A stretch of DNA of 64,000 nucleotides from CALINF01 sp039990395. Its GTDB lineage: Bacteria > Pseudomonadota > Gammaproteobacteria > Pseudomonadales > Halieaceae. Shown piece after piece: positions 32,060-40,911 of the stretch (its first letter is position 1; every line of letters starts with the position of its first letter). The stretch is taken from the NCBI GenBank assembly GCA_039990395.1, contig JBDXFZ010000146.1, forward strand, positions 1,302,001 to 1,366,000. The letters run 5' to 3'. The notes beneath the pieces were generated by a model. It saw only the letters and a program-made list of their open reading frames with translations, did no database searches and was not told the DNA's origin. A program made the translations under genes and the position numbers.

Positions 32060-34117
32060 ATGTCAGCAAAGAAACTTGCTCCATTCATAACCTTGGCCGT
32101 TATCTGCCCCCTAAAGGCGCAGGAAACGCCGCCGGAGCACCTGCTGGTAACGGCTACTCGAACGGCAGAGAATGCTCAGGCAATGCCGCTCGCCTGGTCT
32201 TCAATCAGTCAGGATGCAATTGATCTCACCGGCGCCGTACACATCAATGAATTGATGCAACGAGTGCCCGGCACCTGGATCAGTCGAGGTAACGGCCAGG
32301 AGAGCCTGACAGCATTGCGCTCGCCCGTACTCACCGGACCTGGCAGTTGTGGCTCCTTCTACATGGGCTGGGACGGGATCAGCCTGCGTGCGCCAGGCTT
32401 TTGCAATGTGAATCAGCTATTTGATGCCAATAGCGCGCAAGCCGGTGCGGTTGAGGTCATCAAAGGGCCGGCAACAGCCCTCTATGGCTCTAATGCTATG
32501 CATGGCGTTATCAATATCCTTAGTGCTGCTCCTACTGCAGAAACCGATCAGGCTCTGTCAGTGGAAGCGGGACCATACGACTACTACCGCGGCAAATACC
32601 GCTACAGTGGCACTCAAGGGCGCCACGGGTTGAGCGTTAGGATAAACGCGACTACCGACGGCGGTTATAAAGATGATTCAGGCTACGATGAACAAAAGCT
32701 GACTTTACGACATGACTACGCCGGCGAGCGCTGGGATGTCACCAGCGCGTTAGAAGCCACTAATCTCAATCAAGAGACCGCGGGATTCGTGCAGGGATTC
32801 AAGGCGTATGAGGATAGTGATCTAAAGGACGCCAATCCAAATCCTGAGGCCTATCGGGACGCCTGGTCATTTATGGCTTACTCGAGGGCATCTACACAAA
32901 TCGACGAACACAATCAGCTCACCGTTACCCCTTATGTCCGCAAGAACGACATGCAGTTTCTTCAGCATTTCCTACCTTGGCAGCCCACAGAGGACAACGA
33001 CCAAGAAAGTCTTGGACTGCGAATGGCGCTGCGCACCGATGTCGATAACTGGCGCTGGAACAATGGGATCGACTTTGAATATACCGATGGAGGGCTTAAG
33101 GAGACTCAGGACCGACCTTTCAGTCCGAACCAGCCAGAAGGTGTCCATTACAATTATCGCGTAGATGCCACCACAGCCGCGGCTTATAGCCAATTGACTT
33201 TCAATCCACTGCCTCAATGGGAGCTGATCGCCGGTGCCCGCTATGAGTACACAGGCTACGATTACAACAATCGCACCGAGGACGGTTCTGCTTGCGCGCC
33301 TGAAGCTAGCAATTGCCGGTTCTACAGACCGGCCGATAGCGACGATACTTTCTCTGACTGGTCTCTGAATGGCGGCGCCAGCTACGAATTTTCAGACGAG
33401 CATGTGGCCTATCTTCGACTTGCCCACGGCTTTCGGGCACCGCAGACAACCGAACTGTATCGCCTACAGTCCGGTCAGGAGAGCGCTGACCTGGATTCTG
33501 AGGAGATGGATAACGTAGAAATCGGGCTGCGTGGAACGCTCCTGCAAACTCTGGCCTATGATGTTTCTGCCTATGCGATGAAGAAAGACAACGTCATCTT
33601 CCAAGACTCCAATCGTCAAAATGTCAGTGGCGCCACCACCACACACCGAGGTGCTGAACTCAGCCTCGACTATGATTTTGCCGAGGCGTGGTACTTCGGG
33701 CTGGATATGACATATGCTGAGCATCGCTACGACAGTCGTATACAACTGCTGGGAACATCCGGCGATATCAAGGGCAACTACATCGACACCGCTCCTAAAG
33801 TTTTCGGCAGTGCCAGGCTCGGCTGGGATATGTCTGTTCATCAGGGGTGGCCCGCGCTGGCAGAACTCGAATGGGTCTATCTTGATGAGTATTATCTGGA
33901 CCCCGACAACCGGCATACCTATGACGGGCACTCTTTGGTAAACCTTCGAATCAGGGCCGAACTCGCATCACGCTGGACCAGCACCCTGCGTGTTACCAAC
34001 CTGCTCGATGAAGACTACGCGGAGCGCGCTGACTTTGGATTCGGGCAGTACCGCTACTTCGTCGGCCAACCGATTGGCGCCTACCTGGAAATCAGCTACC
34101 GTTTTTCGGGTGGATAA
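32060..34117 (+). CDS. TonB-dependent outer-membrane receptor
   Basis: This 685-residue receptor imports a scarce nutrient across the outer membrane using TonB energy. A signal peptide ends near L-K-A-Q-E (about 21), followed by a TonB-box-like L-L-V-T-A-T-R and then the plug, with V-E-V-I-K-G-P-A-T-A-L-Y-G-S-N-A-M-H-G-V-I as its conserved core. The 22-strand barrel ends in an aromatic residue-rich tail (Y-R-F-S-G-G). A Cys pair in the plug (G-S-C-G-S-F and G-F-C-N) may form a disulfide. Siderophore, cobalamin, oligosaccharide or other ligands are all possible. Its stop codon touches the trpS stop with no bases between. Confidence 0.9.
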   Translation: MSAKKLAPFITLAVICPLKAQETPPEHLLVTATRTAENAQAMPLAWSSISQDAIDLTGAVHINELMQRVPGTWISRGNGQESLTALRSPVLTGPGSCGSFYMGWDGISLRAPGFCNVNQLFDANSAQAGAVEVIKGPATALYGSNAMHGVINILSAAPTAETDQALSVEAGPYDYYRGKYRYSGTQGRHGLSVRINATTDGGYKDDSGYDEQKLTLRHDYAGERWDVTSALEATNLNQETAGFVQGFKAYEDSDLKDANPNPEAYRDAWSFMAYSRASTQIDEHNQLTVTPYVRKNDMQFLQHFLPWQPTEDNDQESLGLRMALRTDVDNWRWNNGIDFEYTDGGLKETQDRPFSPNQPEGVHYNYRVDATTAAAYSQLTFNPLPQWELIAGARYEYTGYDYNNRTEDGSACAPEASNCRFYRPADSDDTFSDWSLNGGASYEFSDEHVAYLRLAHGFRAPQTTELYRLQSGQESADLDSEEMDNVEIGLRGTLLQTLAYDVSAYAMKKDNVIFQDSNRQNVSGATTTHRGAELSLDYDFAEAWYFGLDMTYAEHRYDSRIQLLGTSGDIKGNYIDTAPKVFGSARLGWDMSVHQGWPALAELEWVYLDEYYLDPDNRHTYDGHSLVNLRIRAELASRWTSTLRVTNLLDEDYAERADFGFGQYRYFVGQPIGAYLEISYRFSGG

Positions 34118-35125
34118 CTAGGCCATCGGTGAGATACCAACCGCCGCCCTCACCTTCTCCATAAGCGCCCCGCTGTGCTCCCTGGCACGCTCGGCGCCTG
34201 CTTGAAGTACCGATTCAATGTGCCCTGGGTCATCCATTAAGGCGTTGAATCGCTCTCTCGCCGGCGCGAGTTCGTCGTTGATGCGCTCAAACAGCTGCTT
34301 CTTCGCCTCCCCCCATGCTATACCGCCTTCAAACTCGGATCGCATCCGAGCAATCTCGGCCTGGTCAGCAAAGGCAGACCAGACCTGGAATACAGTGGAA
34401 TCATCTGCATCTTTGGGGTCGCCGGGCTCAAGCAAGTTGGTTTTTATCTTGTTGATTGACTTACGCAAGCGTTTTTCGGTCTCAAACAACGGAATGGTGT
34501 TGTTGTAGCTTTTACTCATCTTACGCCCGTCCAGCCCCTGAAGAACTGCAACCGAATCGTCTACAACGGCTTCTGGAAGCGTGAACACCTCAGCAAAATT
34601 GTGATTGAAGCGCTGTGCAATATCACGAGCCATCTCCACATGCTGAATCTGATCACGACCTACCGGTATTTTATGGGCACTGAACATAAGAATGTCGGCA
34701 GCCATCAGTACGGGGTAGCCAAAAAGGCCCATAGTCACGCCAAAATCCGGATCTTCGCCGGCGTCTTCATTACTCTGCACAGCGGCCTTATACGCGTGCG
34801 CGCGATTCATAAGCCCTTTTGCTGCATTACACGACAGAACCCAGGTCAGCTCAGTAATCTCTGGAATATCCGACTGGCGATAAAATACAGTGCGCTGCGT
34901 ATCGAGGCCCAGTGCAAGCCAGGTCGCGGCCACTTCCTTGCTGGACTGGCGAACCCGCTCCGGATCCTGACTTTTGATCAATGCGTGGTAGTCGGCGAGA
35001 AACAAAAAGGACTCAACATTGGGTTCGGTTGATGCCGCTATTGCCGGACGAATGGCGCCGACGTAGTTGCCCAGATGCGGCGTACCGGTGGTTGTAATAC
35101 CTGTAAGCACACGTTGCTTAGTCAT
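34118..35125 (-). CDS. trpS: Tryptophan-tRNA ligase
   Basis: This class I aminoacyl-tRNA synthetase charges tRNA-Trp in the cytoplasm. It has 335 residues with the N-terminal T-G-T-P-H-L-G-N-Y (HIGH-type motif at about 11-19) and D-G-R-K-M-S-K-S-Y-N-N-T (KMSKS motif). The ATG at 35125 (M-T-K-Q-R) is preferred over one 33 nt upstream because the conserved N-terminus begins there and GAGAG lies a few bases before it. It follows the glycosyltransferase gene by 54 nt. No terminator separates it from the convergent TonB receptor gene. Confidence 0.96.
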   Translation of the reverse strand: MTKQRVLTGITTTGTPHLGNYVGAIRPAIAASTEPNVESFLFLADYHALIKSQDPERVRQSSKEVAATWLALGLDTQRTVFYRQSDIPEITELTWVLSCNAAKGLMNRAHAYKAAVQSNEDAGEDPDFGVTMGLFGYPVLMAADILMFSAHKIPVGRDQIQHVEMARDIAQRFNHNFAEVFTLPEAVVDDSVAVLQGLDGRKMSKSYNNTIPLFETEKRLRKSINKIKTNLLEPGDPKDADDSTVFQVWSAFADQAEIARMRSEFEGGIAWGEAKKQLFERINDELAPARERFNALMDDPGHIESVLQAGAERAREHSGALMEKVRAAVGISPMA

Positions 35126-35179
35126 GGAAACTCTCACTTGGGAAATTGGCGCCATCATACTGATTACTGCCGAGCGAGG

Positions 35180-36298
35180 CTATCCCGACAGCGTACAACC
35201 TGCCTTGGAGAACGCCTGCAGATATAGAGGCGATAATGCAGCTTCACTCCAATCCTCCACGGCGGCAGGTAAATCGATGCGGTGACTCTGAGATGCCACC
35301 TTCATCACAAGTTGCGCTGCTGCCTCGGACTCTCGATCAGGGTCATCTTCATAAGCGGCATATCTAAACTGCGATGCGTAGAACTCGGTATAGGCCAGCC
35401 GATCGGGCACTATGGGTATGCAGCCAGCAGCAACGGCTTCGCCAACGGCGATACCCTGAAACTCATGACGTGCGGTCGACACCACCAGATCTGCTTCATG
35501 TAGGAGCTGGCAGTAGTCTGTACGGTCATCGATATAGCCCATATGGATCAAGCTATCGGCGTGGAGTCTACTAATCGTGTCAAACGCCTCAGGACGCTGA
35601 CGAAACTGTTGACCTACTACAGCAAGATGAACGGCAAATTGGTTGCGTGATAAGACATCGAGTAAGCGCAGCAGTCGCTCAGGCGCTTTGTCGTATTCAA
35701 ACCTCCCCAGCCAGACAATCCGCACCCTTCTCTCCGGCTCTCGGGGCGGCCAGTACGATACGCCCGATCCAGGTGACTCCAACGCAATGGGCACGGGCAC
35801 CACACTTGCGCGCGATGCTATGAAGTCGACAGTATCTATGGGGGCAAAGTCGGGCAATTTGATCAGCAGGCTGTTGAGCCCTGCAAGAAATGTGTCGCGG
35901 TTGTAGTTTGAATTGAACACCACGTGATCAGCTGCAAGAGCACTGTAGATACTAACCATCTGTGCGTCTAATGAGGCCGACTGCCCCTGCCGCGCTGGGT
36001 ACTCGAACTGGTTCTCATGGAAGTAGACCAGCGAGGGGATGCCCGACAGCTCAGGCGCAAGACCTCTTAAGGTAGCCAGATCTACCATTGAGGTGGCAAC
36101 CAATAAATCATAGTTCCGGCTTAGCTGTTCACGCTGCGCTACAGACCAATACAGCGGATTACCTCTGATTCGCCAGTTAAAATGACGCGCTGGAAGCGTC
36201 AAGCATGTCCAATCCCAGTCAGCGAACATTCCCTGCAGACGCGATCGCCAGTATTCGTGACTGGTCGCAGCATACGCAGAAAGCAGCAAGACCCGCAC
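35180..36298 (-). CDS. tRNA-queuosine alpha-mannosyltransferase-like (GTDC1/DUF3524) glycosyltransferase
   Basis: This 372-residue GT-B-fold glycosyltransferase has the N-terminal DUF3524 domain that defines the GTDC1/QTMAN family. Visible features are the start M-R-V-L-L-L-S-A-Y-A-A-T-S-H-E-Y-W, the W-x-x-L-x-L-P-A-R-H-F-x-W-R-I-R-G-N segment (about 31-52), and a C-terminal R-I-V-W-L-G-R-F-E-Y-D-K-A-P-E with E-F-Q-G-I-A-V-G-E-A-V-A (donor-binding end). Vertebrate members mannosylate queuosine in tRNA-Asp; bacterial members are annotated by similarity, and the substrate here is not proven. It lies 4 nt after the M18 peptidase gene and 54 nt before trpS in one minus-strand run. Confidence 0.87.
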   Translation of the reverse strand: MRVLLLSAYAATSHEYWRSRLQGMFADWDWTCLTLPARHFNWRIRGNPLYWSVAQREQLSRNYDLLVATSMVDLATLRGLAPELSGIPSLVYFHENQFEYPARQGQSASLDAQMVSIYSALAADHVVFNSNYNRDTFLAGLNSLLIKLPDFAPIDTVDFIASRASVVPVPIALESPGSGVSYWPPREPERRVRIVWLGRFEYDKAPERLLRLLDVLSRNQFAVHLAVVGQQFRQRPEAFDTISRLHADSLIHMGYIDDRTDYCQLLHEADLVVSTARHEFQGIAVGEAVAAGCIPIVPDRLAYTEFYASQFRYAAYEDDPDRESEAAAQLVMKVASQSHRIDLPAAVEDWSEAALSPLYLQAFSKAGCTLSG

Positions 36299-36302
36299 TT
36301 GA

Positions 36303-37607
36303 TCAGTCCGCTGTTAGAGATCCGCGATAATTGTAGAAACGCGAAAGTACACTGCACAGGTTCCAAGCATCCGCCGTACCCGCCAATTCGCGTATGGAGT
36401 GCATTGCGAACGTTGGCACACCAATATCCAGCGTACGTACACCCGTTTCACCTGCAGTAATGGGCCCGATAGTGCTGCCGCAAGCCATGTCGGTGCGCAC
36501 TACAAACGATTGCACAGGCACCCCCTCACGCTCGGCCAGTAAACGATAGAGCCCTGCAGTTTCGCTATTGGTTGCGTAGCGCTGGTTAGCATTAATTTTG
36601 ATAACCGGGCCAGCGTTGAGCCGCGGCCCGTGGTTCTCATCATGCCGATCGGCAAAATTAGGATGCACTCCATGTGCATTGTCTGCCGACATCATCAATG
36701 ATCGTTCCACCAGCATGGCATAGCTGATGTCATCTCCAGCCAAGCGTCTCAAAATTGATGTTAATAACGGACCCTGGGCGCCGGCTGCCGAGAGGCTCCC
36801 AACTTCCTCGTGATCATTGCATACGAGCAAGGTTGTGCAGGTGGCATCAGCTTGCAGCAGCGCTCGCATGCCCGTGAAACAGCTCAGCAAATTGTCCAGT
36901 CTTGCTGAAGCCAGAAACTCTTCGTTCAGACCAACCAATGAGGCGGGCTGGCTGTCGTAAAGGCTCATCTCGAAATCCAGCACTTGCTTAACTTCATGAT
37001 GCGGATGTTCTACCAGGACGCGTTCGCCTAACAAAGTGCGAAAGTCCGGCGTCTCGCCATCGGCTACTTGCGCCAAAACAGGCACGATATCGGTTTGAGA
37101 ATTAATGCTGCGGCTGCTATTGGCTTGGCGGTCGAGGTGAATTGCGAGACTGGGGATAATCGCTACAGGCGACCTGAAATCGACCAGCGCGCTGTGCAAG
37201 GTACCATCTGGGGCCTCAAAGCTGACCCTCCCCGCCAGTGAAAGGTCGCGATCAAACCATGGGTTCAGAAGCGCTCCGCCATACACCTGCACACCGAGCT
37301 GAAAATACCCTTGCTTAGATCGCTCGGGCTGCGGTTTTACCATGAGACAAGGGCTATCAGTATGAGCACCGACCATCCGCACACCCTCGCTAGCGCCGAG
37401 ATCAGTACCCACGATGAAGGCGACGAGTGAGCTGCCGTTTCGTTCCACCAGATATTTCCCCCCGGGCTCCAACGTCTGGTCCATATTCTGGAGCAACTCA
37501 AATCCGTTGGACTTGAGTTCTGCAGACATAGTAGCAACCGCATGAAACGGCGTGGGAGATCTGCGTAAAAACTCGCAGAGGTCTTCGTTAAAGCGTTGTT
37601 GCGTCAT
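36303..37607 (-). CDS. apeB: M18 family aminopeptidase (aspartyl aminopeptidase-like)
   Basis: This 434-residue cytoplasmic zinc aminopeptidase belongs to the M18 family, which removes N-terminal acidic or other residues from peptides. The binuclear metal site is seen in V-G-A-H-T-D-S-P (about 78-85), N-D-H-E-E-V-G-S (about 260-267) and a C-terminal M-H-S-I-R-E. The N-terminus E-F-L-R-R-S-P-T-P-F-H-A-V is the usual family start. The length is near the normal 430. It sits between the beta-hydroxyacid dehydrogenase (30 nt upstream) and the glycosyltransferase (4 nt downstream), with a probable shared transcript. Confidence 0.94.
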   Translation of the reverse strand: MTQQRFNEDLCEFLRRSPTPFHAVATMSAELKSNGFELLQNMDQTLEPGGKYLVERNGSSLVAFIVGTDLGASEGVRMVGAHTDSPCLMVKPQPERSKQGYFQLGVQVYGGALLNPWFDRDLSLAGRVSFEAPDGTLHSALVDFRSPVAIIPSLAIHLDRQANSSRSINSQTDIVPVLAQVADGETPDFRTLLGERVLVEHPHHEVKQVLDFEMSLYDSQPASLVGLNEEFLASARLDNLLSCFTGMRALLQADATCTTLLVCNDHEEVGSLSAAGAQGPLLTSILRRLAGDDISYAMLVERSLMMSADNAHGVHPNFADRHDENHGPRLNAGPVIKINANQRYATNSETAGLYRLLAEREGVPVQSFVVRTDMACGSTIGPITAGETGVRTLDIGVPTFAMHSIRELAGTADAWNLCSVLSRFYNYRGSLTAD

Positions 37608-37637
37608 ATTGTCATCGTCTAATTTAGTGTGAACGTA

Positions 37638-38525
37638 TCATGAAGAGGCTTTCGGCTGCGAACTTACTAACATGCGCTGAAGCAAGCTAGAGGTATCCCA
37701 GCGGCCACCCCCCAACTGCTGAACCTCGGCATAGAATCCGTCGACCATGCGGGTCACAGGTAGTTCGAGCTCAAGCTTCTGTGCCTCGGAGAGAACCATA
37801 CCCAGATCCTTGCGCATCCAGTCAACCGCAAAACCGTGATCATATTCACCCGCCAACATTGTTTGGTAGCGATTAACCATTTGCCAAGACTGTGCGGCAC
37901 CTTGTGAAATGACGTCTATAACAGCGCTACTATCGAGTCCAGCCTTGCCCGCAAACGCTAGACCCTCGGCCAGGCCTTGCACGACACCCGCTATACAAAT
38001 CTGGTTTACCATTTTCGCGAGCTGCCCGCTTCCCGGCGGGCCAAGCAGACGGGCACAACGCGAATAGACTTCAAGTATGGGCAGAGCCGCTGCAAAATCA
38101 GCATCGTCACCCCCAATCATTATTGTCAATTGACCATTTTCTGCCCCGGCTTGCCCGCCCGATACCGGCGCGTCCAAAAAACCGACACCCAATGCGCCTG
38201 CGGCAGTATATAACTCCCTCGCCAATTCTGCGGAGGCTGTAGTGTGGTCAACCAGTACGGCACCGCGAGAGAGTGAGTGCAGAATACCGTCGGGTGTATA
38301 CATCACACTGCGTACATCATCATCATTCCCAACGCAGCAGCACACCATGTCAGCGCCTGCCGATGCCAGTGCAGGTGTCGCAGCGCTTCGACCACCGAAC
38401 TGCTTTACCCATTGTTCGGATTTAGTGGCAGTCCGGTTGTAGACCGTCACCACGTGACCGGCACGTTGAAGATGTCCGGCCATCGGATAACCCATAACAC
38501 CAAGACCGATAAATGCAATATTCAT
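37638..38525 (-). CDS. NAD(P)-dependent beta-hydroxyacid dehydrogenase (3-hydroxyisobutyrate dehydrogenase family)
   Basis: This 295-residue enzyme has the fold of 3-hydroxyisobutyrate and tartronate semialdehyde dehydrogenases and oxidises or reduces a beta-hydroxy acid. The N-terminal dinucleotide site is G-L-G-V-M-G-Y-P-M-A (7-16). The substrate segment D-A-P-V-S-G-G-Q-A-G-A (about 117-127) and the catalytic-lysine helix G-S-G-Q-L-A-K-M-V-N-Q (about 166-176) are typical. The exact substrate cannot be told; succinate semialdehyde and glyoxylate reductases belong to the same family. It is 25 nt downstream of uppP. Confidence 0.92.
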   Translation of the reverse strand: MNIAFIGLGVMGYPMAGHLQRAGHVVTVYNRTATKSEQWVKQFGGRSAATPALASAGADMVCCCVGNDDDVRSVMYTPDGILHSLSRGAVLVDHTTASAELARELYTAAGALGVGFLDAPVSGGQAGAENGQLTIMIGGDDADFAAALPILEVYSRCARLLGPPGSGQLAKMVNQICIAGVVQGLAEGLAFAGKAGLDSSAVIDVISQGAAQSWQMVNRYQTMLAGEYDHGFAVDWMRKDLGMVLSEAQKLELELPVTRMVDGFYAEVQQLGGGRWDTSSLLQRMLVSSQPKASS

Positions 38526-38550
38526 AACGGGTGCTCCGTTGGCGAGTTTG

Positions 38551-39357
38551 TCATTGCCAGAGCCACAGCCCCAGCAGCAGCACTGACAATATTACGCGAT
38601 AGTAGACGAAAGGCATCAGGCCGACGCGATCCAATAGCCTAAGAAAAACCGCTATACAAGCATACGCTGTAATCGCCGCCACTAACGTCGAGATTCCCAG
38701 CAACCACCAGTCTGGAGCAATCTGAGACTGACTGAGCTCCCAGCCTTTAAGAGAACCTGCGCCGGCTATGACTGGAATGGAGAGCAAGAATGAAAATCGA
38801 GCAGCTGTTTGCCTGTCGAGATTCAGTAGCAAAGCCGCTGTGATCGTGACGCCGGAGCGAGAAACTCCCGGTACTATCGCCAGCATTTGAGCAAATCCGA
38901 TCATGATTGCCGCCGGTAGGGCCAACGACCGAAACTGTGATACTCCAGCAGTGTGCCTGTCGGCGTAACCGAGCACCAAGCCAAAAAGGAGTGTTGTAGT
39001 GGCGATCACCGGTAAGCTGCGCAGATTACCCTCAACGAAGTCCCCTGCTAAGAAACCCGTTACCGCTACTGGAAGAGAAGCAATACCCAGCCAACCTACC
39101 ATGCGTAGCTCTTGATTCATCCGGCGCTGACTAAGCCCTGTGATTGTGCCTCTGACCAAGGTGAGTAGCTCGCCCCGATAATAGGCCACCACCGCCGTTA
39201 ACGTGCCCACGTGGACGGCAACATCAAACGCCAAACCCTGATCGGGCCATTCTAGAATCAGCGACGGGATCACCAGATGCGCAGAGCTCGAGATCGGTAG
39301 AAACTCAGTTAAACCCTGAATCAAGGCCAACCAGATGGCTTGTATCCAATCAATCAA
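38551..39357 (-). CDS. uppP: Undecaprenyl-diphosphatase (UppP/BacA)
   Basis: This 268-residue inner-membrane phosphatase converts undecaprenyl diphosphate to the monophosphate, recycling the lipid carrier for peptidoglycan and O-antigen. The two signature motifs are Q-G-L-T-E-F-L-P-I-S-S-S-A-H-L (residues 14-28) and P-G-V-S-R-S-G-V-T (about 162-170), which hold the catalytic Glu, Ser and Arg. About eight hydrophobic segments are seen. Its start overlaps the tsaB stop by 4 nt, indicating coupled translation with tsaB upstream. Confidence 0.96.
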   Translation of the reverse strand: MIDWIQAIWLALIQGLTEFLPISSSAHLVIPSLILEWPDQGLAFDVAVHVGTLTAVVAYYRGELLTLVRGTITGLSQRRMNQELRMVGWLGIASLPVAVTGFLAGDFVEGNLRSLPVIATTTLLFGLVLGYADRHTAGVSQFRSLALPAAIMIGFAQMLAIVPGVSRSGVTITAALLLNLDRQTAARFSFLLSIPVIAGAGSLKGWELSQSQIAPDWWLLGISTLVAAITAYACIAVFLRLLDRVGLMPFVYYRVILSVLLLGLWLWQ

Positions 39358-40082
39358 GACACATGCCCCCTCTTGCCAGGCTTGCCTTGCTCCGAGAGCT
39401 TTTTCCAGGACACCTCATCGCGCACATAAAGAGGTTGAATATCATATGGCTGAATCACTTCCCCTGCCAGATAGCAGTTCAAAGCCACCGGGAACAGGTC
39501 CTGAGCGTGCGGCAAAAGCTCGGGCCAATGGCTCACAATACGATCTTGCAGTGAGGGGGCGAATTGAGACATATAACGAGAACCATTACCTATGGCGATC
39601 ATCTCCCGGTGATCCTGTCTCGTTTGTAACTGCTCTGGGCGACTGACTCCCGGCCCCTCAAGCAATTCGGGGTAACCATTGGACACGCGGTAACACGCCC
39701 AGTAGGTTTCGCCAATATTCGCATCGATGATACTGAGCGCGATATCTCCTTCCACCAGCAACCCTTCGCGCACTGCTGTGCTCACCTGTATATCTAGCGT
39801 AGAAACAGATATAGCAGGCAGCGACCACGCATACGCCAGCCCTTGCGCGCAACTCGCTGCGATCCGAAGCCCTGTGAATGACCCGGGACCTGAACCCAGA
39901 GTAACTGCAGACAGGGGCTGCCCTGCACAAGTATCTTTGGCCAGCAATTCCTGAACCATTGGGAGCAGCCGCTGACTGTGCTGCCTTGGAATCTGCTCAA
40001 ACACCTCGATGACATCACCATCGCTATAGAGTGCGGCCGAGCAAGCGTCCGTGGCAGTCTCAATGGCGAGCAGCCGAATCAT
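39354..40082 (-). CDS. tsaB: tRNA threonylcarbamoyladenosine biosynthesis protein TsaB
   Basis: This 242-residue ASKHA-fold protein partners TsaD and TsaE in adding the threonylcarbamoyl group to A37 of ANN-decoding tRNAs. The N-terminus L-A-I-E-T-A-T-D-A-C-S-A-A-L is the first phosphate-binding loop, and S-G-P-G-S-F-T-G-L-R-I (about 69-79) is the second. It lacks the metal-binding histidines of TsaD, as expected for TsaB. The gene is the first of the minus-strand run tsaB-uppP-dehydrogenase-apeB-glycosyltransferase-trpS. In Pseudomonas, tsaB lies next to adk; here mobA and the histone-like gene sit between them. Confidence 0.95.
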   Translation of the reverse strand: MIRLLAIETATDACSAALYSDGDVIEVFEQIPRQHSQRLLPMVQELLAKDTCAGQPLSAVTLGSGPGSFTGLRIAASCAQGLAYAWSLPAISVSTLDIQVSTAVREGLLVEGDIALSIIDANIGETYWACYRVSNGYPELLEGPGVSRPEQLQTRQDHREMIAIGNGSRYMSQFAPSLQDRIVSHWPELLPHAQDLFPVALNCYLAGEVIQPYDIQPLYVRDEVSWKKLSEQGKPGKRGHVS

Positions 40083-40181
40083 CGGTTACCACCGGTGATC
40101 GAGTTAGAGAGGTTACACCTTGAATAGATGCGCGATAATGTTAGAGCATGCATGAACCGGATTATCACATAGGACTGCCTG

Positions 40182-40223
40182 ATGAACACTATTGAAGCAG
40201 TAGAAGCGTATGAGCATTTATGA
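40182..40223 (+). CDS. Possible 13-residue leader ORF coupled to mobA
   Basis: A short ORF (ATG at 40182, TGA at 40221-40223) encodes 13 residues beginning M-N-T-I-E-A-V. AGGA at 40171-40174 lies at ideal spacing, 7 nt before its ATG. Its stop overlaps the mobA start in an ATGA arrangement, while mobA itself has only a weak ribosome site. This suggests reinitiation or translational coupling, possibly regulatory. No regulatory residues such as codon runs are seen. Too short for similarity judgement. Confidence 0.4.
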   Translation: MNTIEAVEAYEHL

Positions 40224-40801
40224 ATACTCAAGATATCGATAAAAAGCGCATTACGGCCCTGATTCTAGCTGGAGGTGAAGGCAGGCGTACCGGCGGCCTC
40301 GACAAAGGGCTAATTATCTATAGAGGAAAACCACTGATTCAGCACGTTCTTGAACGACTTGTACCGCAAGTTGATACAGTCATCATCAGCTGCAATCGCA
40401 ACACTTCGGACTATGCTACGCACTGCACAACACTGGTATCAGACACTAGAGCAGGCTACTTGGGCCCCTTAGCCGGTATTGAATCAGCCTTGCCCGCCAT
40501 TACGACCTCGCATGTGCTAATCAGTCCCTGCGACACTCCGCACCTCCCGCTGGATTTGGTAGAACGTTTGCAATGCGCCGCTGGTAAAGGATTCACAAGC
40601 CCGGCAACAGTTACCATCGCCAACGATGGCGACCGAGACCACTACCTCAATACATTGATCACACGAGAAGGCATCAGCACAGTAGTAAACGAACTAAACA
40701 GGGGGCAGCGCGCTGTAGGCAAATGGCTGCTGAAAATGAATCTTGCAAGGGCAGACTTTTCAGACTGCCCAGATGCCTTCCTCAATATCAACACGCTGTA
40801 G
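40220..40801 (+). CDS. mobA: Molybdenum cofactor guanylyltransferase
   Basis: This 193-residue cytoplasmic enzyme attaches GMP to molybdopterin to make the guanine dinucleotide cofactor (MGD) for enzymes of the DMSO reductase family. The nucleotidyltransferase signature L-I-L-A-G-G-E-G-R-R-T-G-G-L-D-K-G (about 14-30) is present, followed by G-P-L-A-G-I-E-S-A (about 90-98) and P-C-D-T-P (about 112-116), the metal-binding aspartate. The first motif reads G-G-E-G-R-R rather than the usual G-G-x-x-x-R-M. The ATG overlaps the stop of a possible leader ORF. No other Moco gene is nearby. Confidence 0.93.
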   Translation: MNTQDIDKKRITALILAGGEGRRTGGLDKGLIIYRGKPLIQHVLERLVPQVDTVIISCNRNTSDYATHCTTLVSDTRAGYLGPLAGIESALPAITTSHVLISPCDTPHLPLDLVERLQCAAGKGFTSPATVTIANDGDRDHYLNTLITREGISTVVNELNRGQRAVGKWLLKMNLARADFSDCPDAFLNINTL

Positions 40802-40847
40802 CCTAGCTTTACCGCGATGAGTACTAAGAAATGAGATTAGTAAATAG

Positions 40848-40879
40848 AAAAACCCGCCGAGATTGCTCTCGGCGGGTTT
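40848..40879. terminator. Bidirectional intrinsic terminator between mobA and the histone-like gene
   Basis: A 10-bp stem, CCCGCCGAGA (40853-40862) with TCTCGGCGGG (40867-40876), has a TTGC loop. On the minus strand it is followed by TTTTT (40848-40852), a good terminator for the histone-like gene; on the plus strand by only TTT (40877-40879) for mobA. Confidence 0.9.
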
Positions 40880-40911
40880 ACGATATCACCCTTTAGTTGT
40901 TCTAGCGGGCT

